This document shows positions 53,694 through 62,699 of a DNA stretch of 64,000 nucleotides, piece after piece. The notes under the pieces are model-generated. The model ran no database searches. It was not told where the DNA came from and saw nothing but the letters and a program-made list of their open reading frames with translations. Source of the stretch: Muriicola soli (lineage in GTDB: Bacteria; Bacteroidota; Bacteroidia; Flavobacteriales; Flavobacteriaceae); NCBI RefSeq assembly GCF_004139715.1, contig NZ_CP035544.1:1488001-1552000 (forward strand), in the 5' to 3' direction. Every line of letters starts with the position of its first letter. The first letter of the stretch is position 1. Position numbers and translations under genes: made by a program.

Positions 53694-54953
53694 TTATTCC
53701 CCCATGGCCGCTGCCACTGCTGCGGATAACCTCTTATACGTTCCGTTTTCAAGACGATCCCTGATAGCCGAGAAAGCGTCGAGAGTAATGGATATATCTT
53801 CCATAGTGTGAGTAGCGGTTGGAATCATCCTGAGTAAGATCAGACCTTTGGGGATGACCGGATAAACCACAATAGAACAGAAAATACCGTAATTTTCACG
53901 TAAATCCTTCACCAATGCCATAGCTTCGGGAATACTACCGTTGAGATATACTGGGGTAACACAACTAGATGTAGTTCCAATGTCGAAGCCCCTTTCTTTC
54001 AATCCCTCCTGCAGTGCATTTACATTTTCCCAAAGTTTCGCCTTTAATTCCGGCATGCTGCGCAACATATCAAGGCGTTTCAAGGCACCTTTGACATAAA
54101 TCATCGGTAGGGATTTGGCAAACATCTGAGACCTGAGATTGTACTTAAGGTAGTCAATGATCTCCTGATCAGCAGCCAGAAATGCTCCAATTCCTGCAAG
54201 GGACTTGGCAAAAGTGGCAAAATAAACATCTATATCATCCTGGATGCCTTGCTCTTCACCGGCTCCGGCTCCGGTCTTACCCAGAGTTCCAAAACCGTGG
54301 GCGTCGTCAACCAGTAATCGAAATTTAAATTTCTTTTTCAGGGCTACGATTTCCTTCAATTTTCCTTGTTCACCACGCATTCCGAAAACACCTTCAGAAA
54401 TCACAAGAATCCCTCCTCCGGTTTGCTCGGCCATCTTTGTGGCGCGTTCAAGGTTTTTTTCAAGGCTTTCTATATCGTTGTGCTTAAACGTAAATCGTTT
54501 TCCCATGTGTAACCTCACCCCGTCGATAATACAGGCATGTGAATCTACATCGTAAACAATGATATCGTCTTTTGAAACAAGGGCGTCTACAGCCGACATA
54601 ATCCCCTGGTAACCAAAATTCAGCAGGTAGGATGCCTCTTTACTGACAAAGGATGCGAGTTCTTTCTCAAGTTGTTCGTGGTAGACCGTCTGTCCACTCA
54701 TCATTCTGGCACCCATCGGATAGGCTGCTCCGTATTCAAGAGCGGCTTCCCCATCAACTTTTTTGATCTCGGGCAGATTCGCTAATCCGAGATAATCGTT
54801 TATACTCCAGGTAATTACTTCCTTTCCCTGGAATTTCATTCTGTTAGAAATAGGACCTTCCAATTTTGGAAAAACGAAATAGCCTTCAGCCTGTGAAGCC
54901 CAACGTCCTAAAGGGCCTTTATTCTCTATAATTCTGTCAAATAAATCTCTCAT
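53694..54953 (-). CDS. AONS/SPT-family PLP-dependent acyltransferase, candidate cysteate acyltransferase
   Basis: A 419-residue fold-type I enzyme of the alpha-oxoamine synthase group, which condenses an amino acid with an acyl thioester and releases CO2. The PLP lysine is K250 in ATFAKSLAGIGAFLA. The substrate/PLP histidine lies in YDVDSHACIIDG (H139), and LVDDAHGFGTLG (214-225) gives the PLP Asp/His. The pattern ARMMSGQTVYHEQLEKELA is intact. Amino acid partner may be serine (sphingolipids) or cysteate (sulfonolipid capnine); the motifs do not separate these. A cysteine-synthase-type gene next to it favours cysteate. Confidence 0.82.
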   Translation of the reverse strand: MRDLFDRIIENKGPLGRWASQAEGYFVFPKLEGPISNRMKFQGKEVITWSINDYLGLANLPEIKKVDGEAALEYGAAYPMGARMMSGQTVYHEQLEKELASFVSKEASYLLNFGYQGIMSAVDALVSKDDIIVYDVDSHACIIDGVRLHMGKRFTFKHNDIESLEKNLERATKMAEQTGGGILVISEGVFGMRGEQGKLKEIVALKKKFKFRLLVDDAHGFGTLGKTGAGAGEEQGIQDDIDVYFATFAKSLAGIGAFLAADQEIIDYLKYNLRSQMFAKSLPMIYVKGALKRLDMLRSMPELKAKLWENVNALQEGLKERGFDIGTTSSCVTPVYLNGSIPEAMALVKDLRENYGIFCSIVVYPVIPKGLILLRMIPTATHTMEDISITLDAFSAIRDRLENGTYKRLSAAVAAAMGE

Positions 54954-54973
54954 TTACCCCTGTTTGGTTTGTG

Positions 54974-54981
54974 CAAAACTA
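54974..54981 (-). promoter_or_regulatory. TANNTTTG -7 element for the PLP acyltransferase
   Basis: TAGTTTTG on the minus strand, 20 bases before the ATG. It shows an independent promoter, downstream of the terminator of the neighbouring gene. Confidence 0.5.
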
Positions 54982-55021
54982 TGGATTTTTACCCACGATT
55001 CATAACTTTATTTCGGGCGAC

Positions 55022-55052
55022 AAAAAAAGGCGGCGAGTTTACACCCGCCGCC
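55022..55052 (-). terminator. Rho-independent terminator after the cysteine-synthase-type gene
   Basis: On the minus strand GGCGGCG / CGCCGCC with a roughly 10-base loop and a seven-base U-run. It separates the cysteine-synthase-type gene from the acyltransferase gene. Confidence 0.85.
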
Positions 55053-55076
55053 TGCTGTCTTTTCTAATTCGGTCTT

Positions 55077-56117
55077 TTAAATTACGATCCCGGCTTTTTT
55101 CTGCTTACTCGATTGCATTTCATTGAGGAATCCCTGAGCCTCCATCCACTTATCACTGTAGACTTTACTCATATATCTGGAACCGTGGTCCGGGAAAATT
55201 ACGACCACTTTACTATCCTTATTGAACTCTCCTTGTTCATTCAATTGCTTTACTGCTTGCATTACAGCTCCTGAAGTATATCCTGCAAAGATCCCTTCAG
55301 TCCTGGCAATCTCCCTAGCCGTATGCGCACTATCCTTGTCTGTTACCTTTAAAAACGTATCGATGATCTTAAAGTCCGTTGCATCCGGGATCAGGTTTTT
55401 GCCCAATCCTTCGATCCTGTACGGATAGATTTCGTTTTTGTCAATCTTTCCCGTTTCGTGGTATTTTTTCAAAACAGAGCCATACGCATCAACACCGATG
55501 ACCTTTACTTCGGGATTCATTTCCTTCAAATACCTTGCTGTCCCTGAAATTGTCCCTCCGGTACCGCTACAGGCTATAAAGTGAGTGAGTTGCCCCTTGG
55601 TCTGCTCCCAGATTTCAGGACCTGTTGTTCTGTAATGAGCCTCAATATTCAATTCATTGAAATACTGATTGATATATATAGAATTCTCCGTCTCCTGATG
55701 CAGGCGTTTGGCCACTTCGTAATAAGAACGAGGATCATCAGCGCTTACATGTGCCGGGCAAACATATACTTCTGCCCCCATACATCTAAGCATATCAATT
55801 TTATCCTGTGAAGATTTAGAACTAACAGCGAGAATGCATTTATATCCTTTTACGATACTTACCATGGCCAGGCTAAAACCTGTGTTACCTGAGGTAGTCT
55901 CGATAATGGTACTGTCCTTTTTCAGTAATCCCTTCCGTTCTGCCTCTTCTATAATAAATGCGGCAATACGGTCCTTGGCTGAATGCCCGGGGTTAAAAGC
56001 TTCGATCTTTGCATAGAACTCCCCTTCCATAGCAGAAGTGATCTGGTTTAATTTTACCAGCGGGGTTTTACCAATAAGATCGAGGATTGAATTATGGGCG
56101 TCTATCGTTTGTTCCAT
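55077..56117 (-). CDS. Cysteine-synthase/CBS-type PLP enzyme, candidate cysteate synthase
   Basis: A fold-type II PLP enzyme of 346 residues from the ATG at 56117. The PLP lysine is in [14 protein letters not shown]. The phosphate cup is [11 protein letters not shown] with [14 protein letters not shown]. These place it with O-acetylserine sulfhydrylase/cystathionine beta-synthase. It lacks a CBS regulatory domain. Cysteine, cystathionine or cysteate formation are possible. A GTG seven codons upstream (56138) is an alternative start: the distance from the -7 element would then be closer to other genes. The neighbouring AONS-type enzyme raises the cysteate possibility. Confidence 0.83.
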   Translation of the reverse strand: MEQTIDAHNSILDLIGKTPLVKLNQITSAMEGEFYAKIEAFNPGHSAKDRIAAFIIEEAERKGLLKKDSTIIETTSGNTGFSLAMVSIVKGYKCILAVSSKSSQDKIDMLRCMGAEVYVCPAHVSADDPRSYYEVAKRLHQETENSIYINQYFNELNIEAHYRTTGPEIWEQTKGQLTHFIACSGTGGTISGTARYLKEMNPEVKVIGVDAYGSVLKKYHETGKIDKNEIYPYRIEGLGKNLIPDATDFKIIDTFLKVTDKDSAHTAREIARTEGIFAGYTSGAVMQAVKQLNEQGEFNKDSKVVVIFPDHGSRYMSKVYSDKWMEAQGFLNEMQSSKQKKAGIVI

Positions 56118-56162
56118 AAGGTCTGTTTGTTGAAACACCTCCTATAAACGGTATTTCAGGGG

Positions 56163-56170
56163 CAAAATTA
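56163..56170 (-). promoter_or_regulatory. TANNTTTG -7 element for the cysteine-synthase-type gene
   Basis: TAATTTTG on the minus strand, 24 bases before a GTG at 56138 and 45 bases before the ATG at 56117. Confidence 0.45.
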
Positions 56171-56184
56171 CTACTTTTTTTTAA

Positions 56185-58320
56185 TTATTGATCAAGCCCT
56201 TCTAAATCGAGAAGAAATGCGAATTCTTTAGCGGTCTCCTTAAGCGCCTCAAAACGACCAGAAGCCCCTCCGTGACCGGCATCCATATTGGTATCTAAAA
56301 AGAGTTCGTTCTTATCTGTTTTGTACTCTCTGAGTTTGGCTACCCATTTGGCAGGTTCCCAGTATTGGACCTGTGAATCGTGGAGTCCTGTGGAAACATA
56401 TAAATTGGGGTAGTCCTGAGCTTTTACATTGTCATAAGGGGAGTAAGACAACATGTAATCGTAGTATTTCTTTTCATTAGGATTGCCCCATTCATCGTAT
56501 TCTCCGGTTGTCAGCGGAATGGTGTCATCGAGCATGGTCGTAACCACATCTACAAACGGAACAGCAGCTATGACGCCGTTGTAGAGCTCCGGAGCCATGT
56601 TGACCACTGCGCCCATCAACAATCCCCCTGCAGAGCCTCCAAGGGCATAAAGATGGTCTGAACTGGTGTAATTCTCCGCAATGAGATATCGGGAGCAATC
56701 GATAAAATCGGTAAAGGTGTTCTTCTTAGTAAGTAATTTACCATCTTCATACCATGGCCTGCCGAGGTATTCTCCCCCTCTCACATGAGCAATCGCGTAA
56801 ATAAAGCCTCGATCTAACAGACTGAGACGGGTGCTGGAAAAAGACGGATCTATAGTTGAGCCGTATGATCCATAGGCATACTGCAGCAGTGGAGAGCTTC
56901 CGTCCAGTGGCGTATCCTTGTGATAAACCAGGGAGATCGGAACAGCGGTACCGTCGCCGGCTTTTGCCCAGAGTCGTTTCGAACGGTAATTTCCTGAATT
57001 GAACTTTCCACCCAGGACCTCTTGTTGCTTCAGCAAGGTTTCCTCCTTAGTCTCCATATTAAAATCAAGAATCGAATAAGGTGAGGTCATCGAATTATAG
57101 ATATACCTAAATAATTTCGTATCGTAATCGAGATTGACGTAAGGATATGCCACATAGGTTTCGCTCTCAAATGGCAGGTAATAGGAATCGCTACCATCCC
57201 ATCGATTCACTTGAATTTTATTTAAGCCATTATCCCGTTCTGAAATCACCAGATAATCTTTAAAGATTTCAATATCCTCCAGCAATACATCCTCCCGGTG
57301 AGGTAAATACTCCTTCCAATTTTCTGAAGACGTAGCTTTTTCTGAAGTCTTCATCAGTTTGAAATTGGTTGCCCCATCTTTGTTGGTCAGGATATAAAAA
57401 TCAGGTCCAAAATGATAGATTGAATATTCAAGTCCCCGGGTTCTCGGAGAAAAAACCTTAAATGATCCATTGGGGTCGTCAGCAGCCAGGATTCGATATT
57501 CCGAGGTTAGTGTACTGTTAGAGCCTATTATGATATAATCCTGCGACTTGGACTTGTACACATAGGTATTAAAGGTCTCATCGGTTTCGTGGTAGACCAG
57601 TTGGTCCTCCTCAGCAGATGTTCCCAGTACATGCTTGTAAATCTTGTCAGATCGGAGGGTAACCGGGTCCTTTTTAGTGTAAAAGAAAGTTTTATTGTCC
57701 TTAGCCCAGACCGAGCCTCCGGTGGTATTTTCAATTTTATCAGGATAAACTTCACCGGTTTTTAGATTTTTAATCTGAATGTAATACTGTCTCCTGGAAA
57801 CCGTGTCTCGTCCAAATGCGGCCATGGAGTTGTCCGGACTTATAGAAATACCTGTCAATCGAAAATATTCGTGCCCTTCAGCCATTTCATTCCCATTGAA
57901 CATCACCTCTTCCTCCGCTTCAAGTACCTCCTTTTTACGGGAGTAAATTGGATACTCCTTTCCTGTCTCAAATCTTGTGATATACCAGTAACCATTGCGT
58001 TTGTAAGGTACAGAGGTGTCATCTTCTTTAATGCGCGACCTCATTTCCGTAAAAAGGCTATCCTGCAGAGGTAGTGTATGAGCAGTTTTAGCCTGGTAAT
58101 ACTCATTCTCTTTCTCCAGAAATGAAATTACCTCGGGATCTTCCCTTTCCTTCAGCCAATAATAGTTATCAACCCGAATATCCCCGTGGATCTCGAGGTT
58201 TTTAGGAATTTTTTTTGCTACCGGAGGGCTAACGTCTACCATTTCTTTGTTTTGGTTTTGACAAGAGGTTGCAAAAATAATACTTAATAGGAGAATGAGG
58301 GGTTTTTTAGATTGAAGCAT
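56185..58320 (-). CDS. ptrB: Oligopeptidase B-like S9 peptidase, lipoprotein form
   Basis: A 711-residue prolyl-oligopeptidase-family peptidase. The signal [13 protein letters not shown] has a lipobox cysteine C20. The propeller domain spans about residues 110-430. The catalytic triad is S563 ([11 protein letters not shown]), D648 (GLHDSQV) and H683 (AGHGGASG). Oligopeptidase B cleaves peptides after basic residues. Export as lipoprotein differs from the cytoplasmic enterobacterial enzyme but is common in Bacteroidota. It is divergent from ybaB. Confidence 0.93.
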   Translation of the reverse strand: MLQSKKPLILLLSIIFATSCQNQNKEMVDVSPPVAKKIPKNLEIHGDIRVDNYYWLKEREDPEVISFLEKENEYYQAKTAHTLPLQDSLFTEMRSRIKEDDTSVPYKRNGYWYITRFETGKEYPIYSRKKEVLEAEEEVMFNGNEMAEGHEYFRLTGISISPDNSMAAFGRDTVSRRQYYIQIKNLKTGEVYPDKIENTTGGSVWAKDNKTFFYTKKDPVTLRSDKIYKHVLGTSAEEDQLVYHETDETFNTYVYKSKSQDYIIIGSNSTLTSEYRILAADDPNGSFKVFSPRTRGLEYSIYHFGPDFYILTNKDGATNFKLMKTSEKATSSENWKEYLPHREDVLLEDIEIFKDYLVISERDNGLNKIQVNRWDGSDSYYLPFESETYVAYPYVNLDYDTKLFRYIYNSMTSPYSILDFNMETKEETLLKQQEVLGGKFNSGNYRSKRLWAKAGDGTAVPISLVYHKDTPLDGSSPLLQYAYGSYGSTIDPSFSSTRLSLLDRGFIYAIAHVRGGEYLGRPWYEDGKLLTKKNTFTDFIDCSRYLIAENYTSSDHLYALGGSAGGLLMGAVVNMAPELYNGVIAAVPFVDVVTTMLDDTIPLTTGEYDEWGNPNEKKYYDYMLSYSPYDNVKAQDYPNLYVSTGLHDSQVQYWEPAKWVAKLREYKTDKNELFLDTNMDAGHGGASGRFEALKETAKEFAFLLDLEGLDQ

Positions 58321-58350
58321 CAGGTATGGTTTAAAATCCGGGCAAATTAG

Positions 58351-58358
58351 TAAATTTG
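58351..58358 (+). promoter_or_regulatory. TANNTTTG -7 element for ybaB
   Basis: TAAATTTG, exact consensus, 26 bases before the ATG at 58385. Confidence 0.5.
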
Positions 58359-58384
58359 AGATTCTAAAACCAAAAAATCAGTAT

Positions 58385-58711
58385 ATGTTCGGAGATATGA
58401 TGGGCATGATGGGAAAACTCAAAGAAACCCGTGCCAAAGTTGAAGCGACCAAGAAAAGATTGGACACCGTTTCACTTAACGAAAAATCAGCTGACGGTTC
58501 AGTGTCTGTAACGATCACCGCCAACAGGGAAATTAAGAGCATCGAAATAGAAGATGCATTGCTGGAAGACAAAGAACAACTGGAAGACTATCTTGTCATC
58601 ACCCTTAATAAAGCCATTGCCCAGGCCACCGGGGTTCAGGAAGCAGAATTAGCAGCAGTAGCTAAGGAAGGTATGCCTAATATTCCGGGAATGGATTCCC
58701 TTTTCAAATAG
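58385..58711 (+). CDS. YbaB/EbfC-type nucleoid-associated protein
   Basis: A 108-residue DNA-binding protein of the YbaB/EbfC family. It has the N-terminal coiled helix [20 protein letters not shown] and the central beta strands [19 protein letters not shown]. It binds DNA as a dimer and affects nucleoid structure in other bacteria. The gene is usually beside recR/dnaX in Proteobacteria, which is not the case here. It is followed by the YegP-like gene after 42 bases. Confidence 0.9.
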   Translation: MFGDMMGMMGKLKETRAKVEATKKRLDTVSLNEKSADGSVSVTITANREIKSIEIEDALLEDKEQLEDYLVITLNKAIAQATGVQEAELAAVAKEGMPNIPGMDSLFK

Positions 58712-58753
58712 AAAAAATGTGCTGCCTCCGGCTGCGGGAACGAATATAAAGTT

Positions 58754-59068
58754 ATGATCGAAGTAAAGAAAGACAACAAAAACTACTACAGTTTTATCGT
58801 CACCGCAAAGGGTGGTAATTCTATTTTACAGAGTGTCTCTTTCCCTTCTAAAAAAGAACTCGACGCTACCCTCGAAAAGCTTCCGCCATTAGTCAGCAAG
58901 CCTTCTGTTTTTGAAAGAAAGACCGGTCATAACGGCAAATTTCACTTTACATTAAAGGATCAAAACGGAAAGACCATTGGGACCAGTAAAGAATACACTT
59001 CAGAAGCTGGAATGGAAAACGGAATTGTGAATTTCCGCAATCGTATTGCTGCTATAGATCAATCATAA
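58754..59068 (+). CDS. DUF1508/YegP-like protein
   Basis: A 104-residue soluble protein, probably a tandem of the short YegP (DUF1508) beta-hairpin unit. The first unit is YYSFIVTAKGGNSILQSVSF. The second is FHFTLKDQNGKTIGTSKEYT, followed by GMENGIVNFRNRI, a typical end of the repeat. No function is known. The stop overlaps the frameshifted threonine aldolase stop by 6 bases on the facing strand. Confidence 0.85.
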   Translation: MIEVKKDNKNYYSFIVTAKGGNSILQSVSFPSKKELDATLEKLPPLVSKPSVFERKTGHNGKFHFTLKDQNGKTIGTSKEYTSEAGMENGIVNFRNRIAAIDQS

Positions 59069-60093
59069 ATCTGTTAGCGACTGCAGTATTTTGAGGGTAT
59101 GTTCGTGCATTTCCGCTGTGTAATCCATATGGGTGACCATTCTCAATTTTCCCTGCCCCATTCCAATGATGTGAATTTCTTTTTTGGTCAGTACCTCGAG
59201 AAACTTTTCTGAAGTGCATTTTTCTTCCTCAAGCTGAAAAATGACGATGTTGGTTTCAATTGGCTCCACTTGTTTTACAAAAGGTATTTTCTCAAGTTGA
59301 GCACCGAGCTCCACTGCCTTCTGATGGTCTTCCTCCAGGCGATCTATATTATGGTCAAGGGCATAGATCCCCGCAGCAGCGAGGTATCCTGCCTGTCGCA
59401 TGCCACCGCCTAAAACCTTCCGAATTCGCAGGGCTTGATCCATATACTTCTTTTTGCCAACCAAAACAGAACCAACCGGACAACCCAGGCCTTTACTGAG
59501 ACAAATACTGATGGTGTCAAAAGAGAACCATAAGCTTTTGGGTCTTCCCCTTTCGCCACAAGGGCATTCCATAGTCGAGCCCCATCCAGGTGATATCCCA
59601 GTCCGTGCTGGTCACAAATCTTTCGTATGGCCTTTAATTCTTTATAATCCCAACAAGCCCCTCCACCCTTGTTTGTTGTGTTTTCGATACAGACGAGGGA
59701 CGTGAGCGGACTGTGATAAAAATCCGGTGGGTTGATGGCTGCTTCAACTTGTTCGGCTTTCATCATCCCTCTATGCCCGTCTACAAGTTTACAGGAAACG
59801 CCACTGTTGAAGCTGACCCCGCCTCCCTCGTAGTTGTAGACGTGAGCGTATTTATCACAGATGAGCTGATCTCCTGGCTTGGTGTGAATTTTAATCGCCG
59901 TTTGATTGGTCATAGTACCACTGGGGAAAAATAAGGCCGAATCCATGCCAAACAAGGAAGCTACTTTTTCTTCTAGGGCGTTGACCGAAGGATCGGCTTT
60001 GAATACATCGTCTCCTACTTCCGCCGACATCATCGCCTCAAGCATTTGCGGGCTTGGCTTTGTGACCGTATCACTAATGAGGTTAATCTGCAT
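59063..60093 (-). pseudogene. ltaE: Low-specificity L-threonine aldolase with frameshift
   Basis: PLP-dependent cleavage of threonine to glycine and acetaldehyde. The N-terminal part reads INLISDTVTKPSPQMLEAMM, with the frame correct to GEDPKAYGSL. Then it runs into unrelated residues. The C-terminal part resumes in another frame at FDTISICLSKGLGCPVGSVL with the PLP lysine in LSKGLG, and is normal to the end. One missing T in a four-T run (complement of 59519-59522) restores the join YGSLFDTISIC. So there is either a recent null mutation or a base-call error in a homopolymer. All other motifs are intact. Confidence 0.88.
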
Positions 60094-60108
60094 ATGATCG
60101 TTTAAAAA

Positions 60109-62502
60109 TTACTGTGAACAGGCCATACCAATTGGAGAACCATCGGGGATTTTAGGGGAGCTTATCACCTTAAATTCGTCCCTATCCTCATTAAAATCCT
60201 CTATACGCCTCGCCATTTCCCTGGCGTCGGGATCTCCTGAACCTTTTAAACGAGACTGAAGTGCCGTCAAACTGGCATTGGCCAGGGCATTCACCCGTGG
60301 ATGTACATCCTTATGTGCTGCGAGATTCATCAGGTGCATCAGCACTCTGTAGTTAATCGTATTCTGCACGGCCTGGTGATAGCTGTCTTTATGGCTTTTG
60401 CTTATAGTTCCTTGAATCACCGTATCGAACAATTCTTTCAGCCCCAACTGTGTGGGATCAAGGCTCTTTTGTTGTATGAGTCGGGACGCCCTTTCCGGAT
60501 GAAAAAGAAAGCCGAGGGTCATGTCTGCTGCGGTCTCGGTGGCCGATAAGGCATCAAAGGAAACGCCGGTCTTTCCATCGATCGATTCTCTTGTTCTGCT
60601 GTAGCCTATCGCTCTGGGCGGAAACAATGGTAATTTGTCTCTGGGAATAGCAATTACTGAAGCATCGAGGGTTTTCAATACACTTTTAACTGCTTCTTTC
60701 TGATCCCTTGCTGGCAGGGTTTCCACTACCGTTTGTCCGTCCCCTTTAACCGCGTAGTTATAATTTAACCCTCCTATACTCTTCACAGCTGCTTCGGTTT
60801 GGTATCGATGCAAAAAATACAAAGGAACAAAAACGTCTTCCAATACCGAATTAGGCTCACCGCTGCGAATGTTATCTATTGAGAAATTTTTAATAGCTGC
60901 CTCGCGCAGTTCTAAGAGTCTATCCAATTCTGTACTGGCACTGCCGCCATTATCCCAGAGATGTCCAAGGACGTGTGCACTTCCCATAGGTCGGGAATCC
61001 GAATCAGAAATGTACCGGAGTCCCTGCTGATGAGACTGTTTAAGAATTGCATTCAGGGCTTCTTTTTCATTGGTATTTACAGGGAAATCAGAATAGGAAT
61101 AACCAACTGTCACTTTATCCCACTCTCCAATTCCCGTGTCGTAAGCCTCTGAAAAATCGATCTGCCCATTTTTCAGGCTGATGTAGGGGTGCGGGTAATC
61201 CATCACCGAAGCACGAGCATTGGTACTGGCGGCAAAGTTATGTGCAAAGCCCAGTGTATGACCAATTTCATGTGCTGAAAGCTGTCTGATCCTGGCCAGT
61301 GCCATTTTGAGCATGGCCTCGTCATTATCATCCCTTTCTGCAAAAGGCTTGTCCATCAGGGCCTGAGCGATCAGAAAGTCCTGTCTTATTCTGAGGCTTC
61401 CCAGGCTAACGTGACCTTTTATTATTTCCCCGGTTCTGGGGTCAGTAATACTGCTGCCATAGCTCCATCCTCTGGTAGAACGATGAACCCATTGAATGAC
61501 GTTGTACCGTACGTCTAAAGGGTCGGCATCATCAGGTAGCATTTTAAGTTGAAAAGCGTCCTGGTAGCCAATCGACTCAAAGGCCTGATTCCACCATCGT
61601 CCTCCTTCGAGTAGTGCAGAGCGCACTGGCTCCGGAGTACCGTTGTCTAGGTAATAGATTATGGGTTCAACGGCCTGACTCATTGCCGCGTCAGGATCTT
61701 TCTTCTCCAGTCGGTGACGGGTTACAAAACGTTTGATCAATGATTCTTGTACCGGCGTAGCATAGTCGTAATAACTAAAAGGATAGGATCCCGACCGAGG
61801 ATCGAAATCCCTCATCTCAAAACCCTCATCAGGTAATGCGATAAAGGAGTGGTGTTGGGAAACTGTCACCAATTCCGGGTTGGGGGTTACTGACCGGATA
61901 TAATTGCCTGTTGGTGCCCCTTTAAAGGTGAGCATCAGGTCAAACTCAACATTCTCGGGAAATGCTTTGGTCCGCTCGAGGTCAAAGGCACTTTTCGACT
62001 TGTCTAAGCTGTAACTTCCCTGCTTCGTACGCTTTAGTCGCTCACTAACGCCATGCGCATCCTGCATGAGAAAATCGGTAAGATCAATATAATACGTACC
62101 GTCTTTCTCTTCTTCAATTTTAAAGCCGAATAGGATCGATTTGGCGAAGGCCTGTTCCACAGACCGCTTCTCTAAAGCGTTGTCTGTAAGGGCCCGGTAT
62201 CTTAGATTAGGCTGGATCAGCAGTAATTTATTTCCGGCCTTCTTAAAAAATACAACTTGCTCATTTCCAAGCTGTCCTCTATCTAAACCTATATCGTTAC
62301 TTCCAATTCCGCTGCTAAGAGAATACACATAGAGAAAATCCTTTTCCAGCTCCTTTACCTCAAGGTATACCTTGTCATTTGAAGAATCGTAATAGAATGG
62401 AAAAAAGCCATCGTATTTCTGAAAATCTTTCATTTTATCTGTGATCTGTCCAAGTGCGGTAAAGGCACTTAGAATTGCAAGTAAGAGCAGTGTTCTTTTC
62501 AT
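60109..62502 (-). CDS. Secreted zinc metalloprotease (DUF5117/DUF4953-type)
   Basis: A 797-residue gluzincin-type peptidase with a signal peptide (LLLLAILSAFTALGQ). The zinc motif HEIGHTLGFAH (411-421) gives H411, E412, H415 and H421, the HExxHxxGxxH pattern. The N-terminal region up to about 170 is a DUF5118-type prodomain and the middle a DUF5117-type region. The C-terminus includes a conserved DUF4953-like end. Acts outside the cytoplasm. The threonine aldolase gene starts 15 bases after its stop on the same strand. Substrate unknown. Confidence 0.9.
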   Translation of the reverse strand: MKRTLLLLAILSAFTALGQITDKMKDFQKYDGFFPFYYDSSNDKVYLEVKELEKDFLYVYSLSSGIGSNDIGLDRGQLGNEQVVFFKKAGNKLLLIQPNLRYRALTDNALEKRSVEQAFAKSILFGFKIEEEKDGTYYIDLTDFLMQDAHGVSERLKRTKQGSYSLDKSKSAFDLERTKAFPENVEFDLMLTFKGAPTGNYIRSVTPNPELVTVSQHHSFIALPDEGFEMRDFDPRSGSYPFSYYDYATPVQESLIKRFVTRHRLEKKDPDAAMSQAVEPIIYYLDNGTPEPVRSALLEGGRWWNQAFESIGYQDAFQLKMLPDDADPLDVRYNVIQWVHRSTRGWSYGSSITDPRTGEIIKGHVSLGSLRIRQDFLIAQALMDKPFAERDDNDEAMLKMALARIRQLSAHEIGHTLGFAHNFAASTNARASVMDYPHPYISLKNGQIDFSEAYDTGIGEWDKVTVGYSYSDFPVNTNEKEALNAILKQSHQQGLRYISDSDSRPMGSAHVLGHLWDNGGSASTELDRLLELREAAIKNFSIDNIRSGEPNSVLEDVFVPLYFLHRYQTEAAVKSIGGLNYNYAVKGDGQTVVETLPARDQKEAVKSVLKTLDASVIAIPRDKLPLFPPRAIGYSRTRESIDGKTGVSFDALSATETAADMTLGFLFHPERASRLIQQKSLDPTQLGLKELFDTVIQGTISKSHKDSYHQAVQNTINYRVLMHLMNLAAHKDVHPRVNALANASLTALQSRLKGSGDPDAREMARRIEDFNEDRDEFKVISSPKIPDGSPIGMACSQ

Positions 62503-62699
62503 CTCGAAAGTTTAGAGCCTAAATTTATACAAATTAGAAGGAAACAGAAGAGCGCTTTTCCAAATTGATTTGAAAAATCCCCACGAAGCCAATACCATTT
62601 ATTGATGATTCAGTAAATATCCCTGCGAATAATTACAGATTTAGAGTTCCGATTTTATTCATTTTAAGCTATCTTCCCTGACTCACCAAAGAAATCGAT

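Noticed and set aside
53678-53694. AAATCC/GGATTT hairpin between the convergent GNAT and AONS genes
   Set aside because: Six AT-rich pairs and a short T stretch; too weak to call a terminator with confidence.
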